Assembly (NCBI RefSeq): GCF_003665155.1 | Contig: NZ_RCFQ01000022.1 | Span: 1-47,859 of the forward strand | Direction of reading: 5' to 3' | From: Mariprofundus sp. EBB-1 | GTDB taxonomy: Bacteria > Pseudomonadota > Zetaproteobacteria > Mariprofundales > Mariprofundaceae | DNA: 47,859 bases | Shown here: positions 18,493-29,174 of the stretch, one piece after another | How the letters are laid out: the number at the start of each line of letters is the position of its first letter | Numbering within the stretch: position 1 is the stretch's first letter | Notes under the pieces: generated by a model | Databases searched by the model: none | What the model was told of the DNA's origin: nothing | What the model saw: the letters and a program-made list of their open reading frames with translations, nothing else | Program-made: the position numbers and the translations under genes

Positions 18493-18750
18493 GTGAGCAA
18501 GGTAGGCAAGCGCGTTAAAAAGTAGTTTGGGCTTTCGGAGCATGGTGAACTCTCTGCTGGTAATGAAGATGTTCTGGACTTCTATCCAAATCGTATGGCT
18601 GATGTTGACATCGGTGCTGTCAAAAGTGTCACTATTCTGATGATAGAGCGTAAATATCTGGAAAGTTTAATTGGATACGTTTCACTTGATGCTCTAACTG
18701 CGTTAGCAGGGAGGTGCTCTCCAGAGGCAATTCAAGTTCATTTTTTATAA
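18493..18750 (+). pseudogene. Possible gene remnant interrupted by an amber codon
   Basis: From a GTG at 18493 the frame reads 10 codons, hits TAG at 18523-18525, then runs open for 74 codons to TAA at 18748. The part just after the stop (FGLSEHGELSAGNEDVLDFY) has a protein-like composition, but I recognise no family. The second half overlaps the antisense 3' end of the HDOD gene, so its openness there may be a by-product. It could be a decayed fragment or chance. The first codons coincide with a repeat-like sequence at 18505-18520. Confidence 0.2.
18505..18520 (+). repeat. Possible lone end of the korB-downstream repeat element
   Basis: GGCAAGCGCGTTAAAA here differs by one base from GGCAAGCGCATTAAAA at 22627-22642, which is the left end of the inverted-repeat element after korB. 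No matching right end is seen nearby. It lies in the gap after the SDR gene. A match of 15/16 in two short intergenic regions is suggestive, not proof. Confidence 0.35.
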
Positions 18751-19747
18751 ATAGATCTGGCCTTCCGATAAAGCTAAGCTGATCCTGTTGCCATATGCCT
18801 CTGTGATTTGAAATGGTATCATCATGATTAGCCAGACAGTGTTGTAAAATCATATGGGCTAAATTGAGCATCATCATAGGGTGCTGAAGGTTATCCGGTA
18901 TATCATCTAAGGGCAGATGGGATGCATGATGGTGGTGGGCGATAAAATGTTGTATCTGATTGGGTAATTTCCAGCGTAGTGCCAGCATCATGCCTGCATC
19001 AATGTGGGTGTAGCCGAGATGTTGATATTCGGCCTCAAGCGCAGGTAAACCCTTTATTATACTTGCCATGAGTTCATTGAGAACGCTCTGCTTCTCGATA
19101 TGTAAAATAACCAGCTTCCCAATGTCGTGTAACATACCGATCAGGCTGGCTTCATTGTGAGAGATTTTACTACAAGGTTCGGCAAGTGATCGCATTAACA
19201 TGGACATAGCCTGGCTGTGCATCCAGATGTGATGGGACTGTAACTTCTTCTCAGCACTGGCATCAGCCAGTTGGGGGGCCAGCGTGTGAAAAATGATATG
19301 ACTGGTTTCATCCAGTCCCAAGCGGGTGACGGCTAGAGGTATGTTGCTAATGCTGGCACTGGTTGAAGTAGTATAGGCCGCTGAATTGCATGTCTGCAGC
19401 ACTTTCGCTGTAAGGATGGGATCATCGGCAATAATAATACCCAGATCATGGGCTGATGCATCCGGTTGCTGCAGTGCACGTTGAATCCTATGCCACGTTT
19501 CAGGCATCGGGGGAATGGTATTGACATGGTGGCGAAGTCTGCCAAGCACTTCGGTATCCAGGCAGGGGGGATGATTGAGATCGTAACTCATCTTTGCGGC
19601 TGCGCAGGCATTTAGGTTCAGTAATGCTGCAATTGTCAAACCGGTATCTTCAACAGGCCGTTCATGGCAGGGAGTGTGGTGTATTTGAGAGGGTTTACTT
19701 TGTGGTGCATCTGCATGGCCGGAAAACAGTTTATTCAACAGGGACAT
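18632..19747 (-). CDS. HDOD-domain regulatory protein
   Basis: About 371 residues with a central HDOD domain: PPMPETWHRIQRALQQPDAS at its start, then ILTAKVLQTCNSAAY and ALRWKLPNQIQHFIAHHHHA, and an HD-like LIGMLHDIGKLVILHIE segment. HDOD proteins are signalling adaptors in motility, biofilm and stress control; no output domain is fused. I chose the ATG at 19747 (MSLLNKLFSG) because TGGAGG lies 6 bases upstream; the frame extends to 19807 without a ribosome site. It is convergent with the SDR gene and divergent from korA. Confidence 0.88.
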   Translation of the reverse strand: MSLLNKLFSGHADAPQSKPSQIHHTPCHERPVEDTGLTIAALLNLNACAAAKMSYDLNHPPCLDTEVLGRLRHHVNTIPPMPETWHRIQRALQQPDASAHDLGIIIADDPILTAKVLQTCNSAAYTTSTSASISNIPLAVTRLGLDETSHIIFHTLAPQLADASAEKKLQSHHIWMHSQAMSMLMRSLAEPCSKISHNEASLIGMLHDIGKLVILHIEKQSVLNELMASIIKGLPALEAEYQHLGYTHIDAGMMLALRWKLPNQIQHFIAHHHHASHLPLDDIPDNLQHPMMMLNLAHMILQHCLANHDDTISNHRGIWQQDQLSFIGRPDLFIKNELELPLESTSLLTQLEHQVKRIQLNFPDIYALSSE

Positions 19748-19890
19748 GTTGGCCTCCAGGGTATTCTTTGCAGCGTCAGATGGTGTGAAAGTGTTATGTT
19801 TAAACATGTACTTTTTTATGCCAGCGAGTAGTGGGAATAGGCAGCAAATTCAGTGCCACTTTGATAATTTTTCCTTATAGAGAGGCAATG

Positions 19891-19978
19891 CGTCAAATCT
19901 ACGAAATAATAGGAACTGTTCAGGGTATAGAAGAGAGGATCGATTACGTTTTTTGCTGCAAACGAATTATATTTGACG
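19891..19978. promoter_or_regulatory. Inverted repeat in the HDOD-korA promoter region
   Basis: CGTCAAAT at 19891-19898 is the reverse complement of ATTTGACG at 19971-19978, about 70 bases apart, in the 280-base gap between the divergent HDOD and korA genes. Such paired sites may be bound by one regulator, but eight bases is short and chance is possible. No convincing -35/-10 pair could be assigned here. Confidence 0.25.
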
Positions 19979-20026
19979 TAGTGTTATCATAGCTTCGAAC
20001 TTGGTAGAGGGAGAGCGATAGACGAT

Positions 20027-21742
20027 ATGTCAAAGCATGACCTGATTTTTCGCATTGCCGGAGACGGAGGAGAGGGTGTTATCTCCTGCGGAGACCTTAT
20101 TGCCGCAGCCTGTGCGCGTGCAGGCTTTGGAATATTCACATTCAAAACATTTCCTGCTGAGGTGCGTGGTGGATATGCGATGTATCAGGTGCGTAGCGGC
20201 AGTGAAGCATTGCATAATCAGGGTGATGGCTTCGATATATTCTGTGCGCTGAATAGTGAAGCCTATGAGATCAATAAAGTTCATTTGTCGCCCGGCACTG
20301 CTTTTGTCTATGACGATACCTTTTCTCCGGATGTTCCAGAAGGAGTGAGCGCCTTCCCCATTCCAATGACACAGCTATCCAGGCAGCTCGGTTTCAAAAA
20401 AGCCAAAAATATGGTGGCGCTCGGAGCATTGTCCCGGCTGTTTAATATTGCGGCTAACCATTTGAAAGAGCTGCTGGTCGATAGGTTTGGAAACAAGGGT
20501 GAGAAGGTTGTGCAGGCTAATCTCGAGGCTTTTGATCAAGGCTATGGGTATGCAGCTGCCTTTGAACTGAGGCAGGATTTACAATTACCCGCAGCTGGAA
20601 AAGCGACGGATGTTATTATGCTGTCGGGAAATGAGGCGATTGGTCTGGGTGCACTGATTGCAGGGCTGGATTTCTATTCGGCTTATCCCATCACCCCAGC
20701 CACTGAGGTTGCCAAATATCTTGCCCTGCATCTGCCGAAGAGAGGTGGGACAATGATTCAGGCTGAAGATGAAATTGCATCGATTTCGCAGGTGGTTGGA
20801 GCCTCATTCGGAGGAAAAAAGGCCATGACTGCCACCAGTGGCCCCGGCCTGTCACTGATGAGCGAGATGTTGGGTTTTGCCTTCATGAGTGAGACACCGG
20901 CAGTGGTGGTGGATGTACAACGTGGAGGCCCATCTACGGGGCTTCCGACCAAACATGAGCAGTCCGATCTGCTGGCTGCTGTGTATGGCAGTCACGGTGA
21001 TGCAATACGTATTGTGCTGTCGGTTGAGAATGTGGCGGATTGTATTCATATCACCGTGGATGCTCTCAATCTTGCTCAGACCTATCAGAGTCCTGTGATT
21101 TTGCTCTCAGACAGTTCGTTAGCTTTTTCGACTCAGACTGTCGCTGTACCTGATCTTGATGCGATTGAAGTGGTCGAACGAAAACGCTGGACGGGTGAGG
21201 GTGAATATCAACGCTATGAGATGACCGGAGATTGTATCTCTCCAATGGCTGATCCCGGGACGCCCTGTGCGATGCATATCGCGACGGGATTGGAACACAA
21301 ACAGGATGGCCGGGCTGCATTTACACCGGATAATCATCAGGCGATGTCTGCCAAACGTTTTGATAAACTGAAATCGTTACCTTTACTTTATAAAGCGGCA
21401 GAAGTGGATGCTGATGGTGATGCAGATACGGAGGCAGATATTGGTGTAATTGCCTGGGGTAGCACGATCGGTGTGGTGCGCGAGGCCATTGCACGCCTTA
21501 GAACTGAAGGCATCAGCGTGAAGGGTTTGTACCCTAAATTGATCTGGCCGATGCAGGTTGAGCAATACGAAGCGTTTGCTGAGGGTTGCGGCCAGATTCT
21601 CGTTGCTGAAGTGAATCAGCAGGGGCAGTTGGCCCATCTGATCAGAGCAGAAACTTCTCTGCATCCCGTCTCTTATACCTTATGCGGAGGATTGCCGTTC
21701 TCCCCTGACATGATCGCAAGCAGAGTCAGGGAGCTGTTATGA
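20027..21742 (+). CDS. korA: 2-oxoacid:ferredoxin oxidoreductase, fused gamma-alpha subunit
   Basis: Part of an enzyme that couples oxidative decarboxylation of a 2-oxoacid (probably 2-oxoglutarate) to ferredoxin reduction, reversible in CO2-fixing cycles. The 571 residues contain the gamma domain at 1-185 (GDGGEGVISCGDL at 12-24, TFPAEVRGGYAMYQVR) fused to the alpha domain from about 197 (LSGNEAIGLGALIAGLDFYS, YPITPATE, TSGPGLSLMSE). Substrate choice between 2-oxoglutarate and other oxoacids is inferred from the two-subunit, gamma-alpha plus beta layout. korB follows after 9 bases. Neighbouring fused Nfn-like flavoprotein and Rnf also handle ferredoxin. Confidence 0.93.
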   Translation: MSKHDLIFRIAGDGGEGVISCGDLIAAACARAGFGIFTFKTFPAEVRGGYAMYQVRSGSEALHNQGDGFDIFCALNSEAYEINKVHLSPGTAFVYDDTFSPDVPEGVSAFPIPMTQLSRQLGFKKAKNMVALGALSRLFNIAANHLKELLVDRFGNKGEKVVQANLEAFDQGYGYAAAFELRQDLQLPAAGKATDVIMLSGNEAIGLGALIAGLDFYSAYPITPATEVAKYLALHLPKRGGTMIQAEDEIASISQVVGASFGGKKAMTATSGPGLSLMSEMLGFAFMSETPAVVVDVQRGGPSTGLPTKHEQSDLLAAVYGSHGDAIRIVLSVENVADCIHITVDALNLAQTYQSPVILLSDSSLAFSTQTVAVPDLDAIEVVERKRWTGEGEYQRYEMTGDCISPMADPGTPCAMHIATGLEHKQDGRAAFTPDNHQAMSAKRFDKLKSLPLLYKAAEVDADGDADTEADIGVIAWGSTIGVVREAIARLRTEGISVKGLYPKLIWPMQVEQYEAFAEGCGQILVAEVNQQGQLAHLIRAETSLHPVSYTLCGGLPFSPDMIASRVRELL

Positions 21743-21751
21743 GGGTTTATT

Positions 21752-22609
21752 ATGCGTGAACGGATGAAGCCTAAAGATTATAAATCAGGCATCCCGCCGG
21801 TCTGGTGCGCGGGCTGTGGCAATTATGGCGCACTTTCGGCTATCTATCGTGCCCTGGCCGCATTACAGATTGATCCCGCCAACCTGGTCAATGTATCAGG
21901 CATTGGTTGTTCTTCTCGCATGCCTTATTTTCTTAAAGCTTATAAAATGCATACCCTGCATGGGCGGGCGGGGCCTATCGCGACGGGTTTGCAACTGGCG
22001 CGCCCTGATTTGAAGGTACTGGTAACCGGCGGTGATGGCGATGGGTTCTCTATTGGTGGTGGGCACATGCCGCATTTGGGGCGCAGCAATGTAAACCTGA
22101 CTTATGTGCTGATGGATAATCATATCTATGGTCTGACCAAGGGGCAGTTTTCCCCCACATCCAGACGTGAGATGAAAAGTTATACCACGCCCTATGGTGG
22201 TATTGAGGAACCAATGCGCCCGCTGTTATATATGCTTACTTACGGGGCTAGTTATGTTGCACAGGCTTATGCCGGTAATGCCATCATGAGTGCTGAACTG
22301 ATCAAAGGTGGTTTAGAGCACCAGGGCATGGCGTATATCCATCTGCTTAGTCAGTGCCCGACCTTCAATAAGATGGATACTGCTGATTATTTCAAGAGTA
22401 TCATTAAAGAGATTCCGGCCTCACACGATACGAGTGATTTGCGCAAGGCCATGCGTCTGATCTATAAATTTAAGGATAAAGAACCGGTAGGCTTGCTCTA
22501 TCAAACCCGTCGGCCGACACTGGATGAGTGCATGGCCGGTCTGGTTGAGCAGGCTGGTGGTTCAAAAGAGTACGATATCCATAAAATCATTGACCTTGCA
22601 CGGCCATAG
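21752..22609 (+). CDS. korB: 2-oxoacid:ferredoxin oxidoreductase, beta subunit
   Basis: Thiamine-diphosphate and [4Fe-4S] subunit, 285 residues. The TPP motif is GDGDGFSIGGGH at 94-105 with DNHIYGLTKGQ following. Likely cluster ligands are C19 and C22 in VWCAGCGNYG, C53 in GIGCSS and C202 in SQCPTFN. No separate delta ferredoxin subunit is present, as in other two-subunit enzymes. A ribosome site GAGGG sits 6 bases before the ATG at 21752. The thiC gene about 5 kb away supplies a precursor of its cofactor, though no direct link is implied. Confidence 0.94.
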   Translation: MRERMKPKDYKSGIPPVWCAGCGNYGALSAIYRALAALQIDPANLVNVSGIGCSSRMPYFLKAYKMHTLHGRAGPIATGLQLARPDLKVLVTGGDGDGFSIGGGHMPHLGRSNVNLTYVLMDNHIYGLTKGQFSPTSRREMKSYTTPYGGIEEPMRPLLYMLTYGASYVAQAYAGNAIMSAELIKGGLEHQGMAYIHLLSQCPTFNKMDTADYFKSIIKEIPASHDTSDLRKAMRLIYKFKDKEPVGLLYQTRRPTLDECMAGLVEQAGGSKEYDIHKIIDLARP

Positions 22610-22627
22610 GTTTGATGGATCCCAAAG

Positions 22628-22856
22628 GCAAGCGCATTAAAATTTAAAAGCATTTACCGCAGTCCCCCAGGGGAGTTTCTCTTGTGTAAACACATTCACC
22701 TTTAGGACGCAGAGTGCGCAGAGAAACCCGGTATAATAATGAACAAAATGCTAACCAGAGAGTAATATATGAGGATTGCATCCGCTTTGCTTTTACTCTG
22801 CGTCCTCTGCGCCTCCGCGGTGAACGGTTTTATCTGCTTTAATGCGATTGCTCTGA
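22628..22856. repeat. Inverted-repeat element with terminal repeats, after korB (copy A)
   Basis: The ends GCAAGCGCATTAAA (22628-22641) and TTTAATGCGATTGC (22838-22851) are inverted copies matching at 13 of 14 positions. Inside are further inverted pieces: TTAGGACGCAGAG (22702-22714) against CTCTGCGTCCT (22797-22807), and a block whose minus strand reads CACAAGAGAA, six bases, CTGGGG (22665-22686). The right end and the internal block recur after thiC. No transposase is encoded. It fits a non-autonomous MITE-like or REP-like element lying between the convergent korB and flavoprotein genes, possibly also acting as a terminator through its hairpins. Confidence 0.6.
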
Positions 22857-22865
22857 CAAGATACG

Positions 22866-25800
22866 TTACTGGCGCAAACCAAGCTGACGCAGAGAGCGGT
22901 CAATCCATTGTCTGGTCAGTTTTTCCTGTACGGATTGTTGCCCAAGACGTTGCATTAAGGCTTGGAAATCCACCTCGTCAAGCAACTGATCCTGATTAAA
23001 GCAGGAGAACACTACACCATTCTCTTTACCCGTTTTGGCGTCTTTGTGCGGTTGCAGGCATTGGCCACAGATCTTTTTCATCATACACTGCATCGGTGAG
23101 TTGATCGACCCAATGCCGATATGATCCGGTTTTAGATAGGGCTTGAGCAGACCATGGCGAGCATCGGAAATTACACGCATCAGTCCTGCTGAGCCAATAA
23201 CAATGATGCGATCAATGCTATCCAATGGCATCTCCGTTTCTCCCAATTCACCTTTGCCGTAAGCCTCCAGCGCTTCCAGCATATTGCCGGTAAATGTTAT
23301 ATCCTGTTCTCTACCCGGTTCAAAGCCGGGAAATTCATCACAAACCCAGACAATCTGATCAGATGCCGCTTCAATTTCCGGCACTTTAAAGCGGTCAATC
23401 AGATGTTTGTAACCGGCAAAGTAGAGTACCTTGGAGCCAGACTTTTTAAACGCACTGCCAATCGAGAAGAGCACTGCATTGCCAAGACCACCTCCGATTA
23501 AGAGCACATTTTCATTGCTTGTAATTTCACTGGGGCAGCCTGTTGGTCCCATCAGCACAACCGGTTCACCCGGTTCAAGATGGGCACACAGGTCAGATGA
23601 GCCTCCCATCTCCAGCAGGATCAGCGAAATCAGTCCTTCCTCCACATCCACTTCTGCACCGGTAAGCGCCACGCCTTCCATGGCCAGCACAGTGCCATCT
23701 ACGCGCCTGGCGTTGACCTCATAATTTTGCAGACGATAGAACTGGCCGGGTTGAAAGTTCCGTGCGGCCCTTGGTGCGCGCACAATCACTTCCACAATGT
23801 TCGGGGTCATGCGATGCACTGCATGCACGTGTGCCTGCAGTTCATGGTTTAATAGTTCCATGATCTCGCTTGCCAAGGCAGGGGTAGGAGCTCTTTTTTT
23901 CAACATGCGATTGATACTTGTATAACCCTGCGTTGCACTGGCCATGGCTTTGACCACATTGCCGGCGAAAGAGGGGTGCAGATCACCGAAGAAGCTGATG
24001 GCGCGATTATCCTGCCGGATATGGGTGAACATCTGAGCTTGTTCAGGCTTTGCACTGCGCTCTGGTGTTACGGGTTGCCCATTATGATCGACGGCCTGAA
24101 AATATTTGCCGTCCATATTAAATTGATCGGGATATTCCTGCGCCAGGACAGTGTTCGGTTTGGTACCTGCAGCCACGAGGATGGATCGCGCTGGCAGACA
24201 TACAGATTCATTTGACGTTTCCAGTTTGCCATCTTCATTGAGGTGGGTACGCTGTAATATGATCGCTTTGCTATGGCCGTATTGATCGATATCAATTGAC
24301 GTTGGAGAGAGCAGTTCGCAGAAACGGATGCCTTCCTGCATGGCTTTGTTAATCTCTTCGTGATTCAGGATATAACTTGGTGCATCAATCAAGCGCCTGC
24401 GATAGGCAATGGTTGAACCACCCCAGCTATTGAGCAGTTTCAGTATATCCGGTTCACGTGCTTCAGCCGATGCTTTTTGATGCTCGGAGCGGATGGCACG
24501 AGCATGCTCCAGATATTCATCGGCAATGATGCGTTCTTCTTCTCCCCAAGCTGCACGTACATGTTTTTCAGAGGACTCTGATACCAGCGTTTCGTAGCGG
24601 CTAAGAAATTTCTCTACCTGTACAGGGTAGTAGGCCAGAGCCTCAGTTGCGGTATCAATGGCAGTTAGCCCGCCGCCGATTACAACAATGGGTAGCCTGA
24701 TTTGCAGATTGGCAATCGAACTGGCCTTGGCTGCACCTGTTAGCTGCAGCGCCATCAGAAAATCAGATGCCTGACGCACGCCGCGTGCCATGCCATTGGG
24801 AATAGAGATGACCGTCGGTGCACCGGCACCCAGACATAAGGCGATATGATCAAAGCCCATATCAAAGGCTTCATCAAACGTGATTGTGCTGCCGAGGCGT
24901 ACGCCGCCGTACATGGCAAACTGATCGCGGCGCTCCAGCAAAAGCCGAATGATTTTGAGATAATTCTTATCCCAGCGTACGGTGATGCCGTATTCTGTAA
25001 CGCCACCAAAACCAGCCATGATGCGGTCATCCAGTGATTCATTGAGGTCGGAGATGTTTCGTATGGGTTTAAAGTTGATGCGTTGTTCTGCTTTTCTGCT
25101 ACCTGCTATTTCAACAGGTAAGGGCTCAATTTTCAGGCCGTCAACGGCAACAATTCCATGGCCTTCATTCATCAAATGATGGGCCAAGGTGAAACCGGCA
25201 GGACCAAGACCGGCAATAAGCACTTTATAACCGGATGCCGCTTTTGGCAGGGGGCGCCTCAAATTCAACGGATTCCAGCGCGTTAACAGGCTATAGATTT
25301 CAAAGCCCCAAGGCAGATTCAATACCTCTTTGAGCATACGTGATTCAATATGAGGAATATTCACCGGCTCCTGTTTTTGATAGATGCAGGATTTGATACA
25401 GTCATTGCATATACGGTGACCGGTGGCAGCTACGATGGGGTTATCGACACATGCCATAGCCAGTGCCCCCAGACTTTGTCCGTTTGATGCGAGCAGATTC
25501 ATCTCAGAAATTTTTTCCTGTAAAGGACATCCGGCCAAAGGCACATCAAAAGGACTATTTTTAAATTGATCGCTTTTTTTGTCTTTCAGACCTGTGGAAC
25601 AGGAGTCCCGGCCCTGCTTGTGACACCAGATACAATAATTAGACTGATCAAGGGCTTTGTTCAGATCCGCTCCGTGATCGGTGAGTTTAAATCCTTCACG
25701 TAAACGCAGTGTTTCATCTAGCCCTTGCATGGTATCCGTCGCATTGATTTCTGAATGTTGAACGGGAACCAAGTCTAGAGGGTTCACTGATTTTGCCGGC

Positions 25801-26357
25801 TTAAATAACACTCCATCGCGATGTTCTTTTTGTCCTGTTGAGCTTTGAACAGCCCAGCGGGCATATGCAGCTGCTTTATTCAGTGCTTTTGTATTGTTGT
25901 CTTTATCCGGCAGCCAGCCCATGACATGCGTGGCAAAAGCCAGCTCAGTAAATGTCTCGGCAAACATGGCGCTGAGTTCATCGGCAATCTGGGCTGCTTG
26001 CTTATCATCAATGATATCGTCATCGGTCTGTTTGTTCAGGCGCTGTACGAACTGTTTTTTGCACTGATATAGTGGAGACAATTGTCGTTGTTTCTCAGCC
26101 ATTTGTTTGATGTCGCTATCAATATTAAACAGTGCTGCGATAAAGGTCTCAAGCTGTGGAGCCAGTTCAATCAACAGGGCAGATTCACTTTTCTTATCAA
26201 GAGAAGAAGGATTGGATCGGGCGGCAAAGAAACGATTCGCAAGATCTGAATGTTGAGTCTTAAGCAGCTCGATAAACAGCGCATCAATACGGTTCAAGCC
26301 TTTGCTATGATACAGGTCCATAAAATCCAGATCGTGTTTCAGATGCAGTTCATGCAA
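22866..26357 (-). CDS. Large fused flavoprotein: Cys-rich domain, GltD/NfnB-like, FNR/NfnA-like
   Basis: 1163 residues in three parts. Residues 1-240 are helical and unrecognised. A Cys-rich segment (C242, C245, C253, C277, C303, C317, C320, C324) precedes a GltD/NfnB-like domain with FAD motif GLGPAG at 383-388 and NAD(P) motif GGGLTA at 561-566. From about 840 comes a ferredoxin-reductase domain (FQPGQFYRL, GGGLGNAVLFS) ending in a [2Fe-2S] set C1091, C1097, C1100, C1119 as in NfnA. It is therefore an NfnB-NfnA-like fusion that may exchange electrons between ferredoxin and NAD(P)H, and it faces korAB. CIWCH at 242-246 resembles a heme c site but no export signal exists. Confidence 0.85.
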   Translation of the reverse strand: MHELHLKHDLDFMDLYHSKGLNRIDALFIELLKTQHSDLANRFFAARSNPSSLDKKSESALLIELAPQLETFIAALFNIDSDIKQMAEKQRQLSPLYQCKKQFVQRLNKQTDDDIIDDKQAAQIADELSAMFAETFTELAFATHVMGWLPDKDNNTKALNKAAAYARWAVQSSTGQKEHRDGVLFKPAKSVNPLDLVPVQHSEINATDTMQGLDETLRLREGFKLTDHGADLNKALDQSNYCIWCHKQGRDSCSTGLKDKKSDQFKNSPFDVPLAGCPLQEKISEMNLLASNGQSLGALAMACVDNPIVAATGHRICNDCIKSCIYQKQEPVNIPHIESRMLKEVLNLPWGFEIYSLLTRWNPLNLRRPLPKAASGYKVLIAGLGPAGFTLAHHLMNEGHGIVAVDGLKIEPLPVEIAGSRKAEQRINFKPIRNISDLNESLDDRIMAGFGGVTEYGITVRWDKNYLKIIRLLLERRDQFAMYGGVRLGSTITFDEAFDMGFDHIALCLGAGAPTVISIPNGMARGVRQASDFLMALQLTGAAKASSIANLQIRLPIVVIGGGLTAIDTATEALAYYPVQVEKFLSRYETLVSESSEKHVRAAWGEEERIIADEYLEHARAIRSEHQKASAEAREPDILKLLNSWGGSTIAYRRRLIDAPSYILNHEEINKAMQEGIRFCELLSPTSIDIDQYGHSKAIILQRTHLNEDGKLETSNESVCLPARSILVAAGTKPNTVLAQEYPDQFNMDGKYFQAVDHNGQPVTPERSAKPEQAQMFTHIRQDNRAISFFGDLHPSFAGNVVKAMASATQGYTSINRMLKKRAPTPALASEIMELLNHELQAHVHAVHRMTPNIVEVIVRAPRAARNFQPGQFYRLQNYEVNARRVDGTVLAMEGVALTGAEVDVEEGLISLILLEMGGSSDLCAHLEPGEPVVLMGPTGCPSEITSNENVLLIGGGLGNAVLFSIGSAFKKSGSKVLYFAGYKHLIDRFKVPEIEAASDQIVWVCDEFPGFEPGREQDITFTGNMLEALEAYGKGELGETEMPLDSIDRIIVIGSAGLMRVISDARHGLLKPYLKPDHIGIGSINSPMQCMMKKICGQCLQPHKDAKTGKENGVVFSCFNQDQLLDEVDFQALMQRLGQQSVQEKLTRQWIDRSLRQLGLRQ

Positions 26358-26678
26358 ATCAGCCTCCCGAAGTGTCCGCGTTCAGCATAGAATAATCTTT
26401 TTCTCATCCAAATTACAGTAGGTGAACAACGCCAAACGTAATCGCTTTTTTGAAATGTGATGCTATTGATGCATGGAGTGGTAAATATTGTTGAATGCAT
26501 CATGTTTTATCACATGTGCGTTGCTGAGAGGGGGGGGCTGATCAGTCACATTGGCTTCTGTATAATTGTGGTCGCTAGATGGATGTGATCAGGCCATACT
26601 GCGCGGATTATTGATAAGCTTGAATGACCACCTTGGTATATCCCAATATGTCTTGCTCAATAATTAAGCGAGGATGCT
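26358..26678. other. Intergenic region of 321 bases
   Basis: Divergent promoter region between the fused flavoprotein and the DUF6172 gene. It holds an inverted repeat TGATGCAT (26467-26474) / ATGCATCA (26495-26502), a G-rich run at 26529-26537, the palindrome CTGATCAG and a good -10 box TATAAT at 26561-26566. I see no coding frame, RNA gene or clear terminator in it. Confidence 0.7.
26539..26566 (+). promoter_or_regulatory. Candidate promoter of the DUF6172 gene
   Basis: A perfect -10 hexamer TATAAT at 26561-26566 lies about 16 bases after TGATCA (26539-26544 region), a weak -35 match embedded in the palindrome CTGATCAG. The palindrome overlapping the -35 could be a regulator site. The transcript would have a leader of roughly 110 bases. 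Confidence 0.4.
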
Positions 26679-26969
26679 ATGAAAAAAACGTTCCAATTAA
26701 GTCACCCGAAAAAAAAGGTCGCAAGGCTGGTGGACGCAGTACGGTGCGATGTGAAAAAATATTTGAAAAGAGAGCGTAAAAAAGATTTATCTGAAGGTGT
26801 GGACTATTGGGACTTTGATTGCAAGTTCGGACCCAGTGCTGAACTGGCTGAAGTGATTGAAGTGGCGGATATTGGAAAAGCTATTGATGAGGCCGAAAAA
26901 CAGCAGTTTGAGACAATATATGTGGAAATTCTGGCCAAACCGGGTCACAGAGCAGAACGGGATAATTGA
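26679..26969 (+). CDS. Small conserved protein, DUF6172 family
   Basis: The 96-residue protein matches my recollection of the DUF6172 family, with the sequence KKTFQLSHPKKKVARLVDAV at the start, KYLKRERKKDL, and VDYWDFDCKFG in the middle. It is highly charged, has no membrane segment and no known function. A GAGGATG stretch just before the ATG supplies a ribosome site. It is followed 120 bases later by thiC on the same strand. Confidence 0.8.
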   Translation: MKKTFQLSHPKKKVARLVDAVRCDVKKYLKRERKKDLSEGVDYWDFDCKFGPSAELAEVIEVADIGKAIDEAEKQQFETIYVEILAKPGHRAERDN

Positions 26970-27005
26970 AGGCTCAGCATAAGTCTGCTTAAGCATAATC
27001 GTTGA

Positions 27006-28955
<1,950 letters not shown>

Positions 28956-28969
28956 TTACCAAATTAGTC

Positions 28970-29078
28970 AGCATTTTCCACCGCAAAGGACGCAGAAGGT
29001 GACAACGCTTGCACAAGAGAAGGCACCCTGGGGTGAATTTTGCGTATTCTGCGGTGAGTTTTAATGTGATTGCTCTGA
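28970..29078. repeat. Shorter relative of the korB-downstream element, after thiC (copy B)
   Basis: It shares with copy A the right end TTTAATGTGATTGCTCTGA (29060-29078; 18 of 19 bases), the left-side AGCATTTtCCaCCGCA (28970-28985) and the block CACAAGAGAA, six bases, CTGGGG (29012-29033), here in the opposite orientation to copy A. CACCGCA and TGCGGTG (29049-29056) form its own inverted arms. It lacks the left terminal repeat of copy A, so it looks truncated or diverged. Non-coding, in the 219-base gap before the CBS-domain gene. Confidence 0.55.
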
Positions 29079-29174
29079 GTAAACATAGTGATGGATTTAC
29101 GCTGTGTGATTTTACTGTATAATGGATGATAGTCGGTTGTTAATGCTGCCGCTTTGATTCACAGGAGGACTGTT

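Noticed and set aside
22769-22999. 76-residue plus-strand frame with a signal-like start
   Set aside because: It lies across the inverted-repeat element and the antisense 3' end of the flavoprotein gene; its hydrophobic start comes from the repeat sequence and no ribosome site or family is evident.
26521-26540. GCTGAGAGGGG resembling part of a TPP riboswitch
   Set aside because: The second conserved half expected downstream is missing, and the site lies upstream of the DUF6172 gene, not next to thiC.
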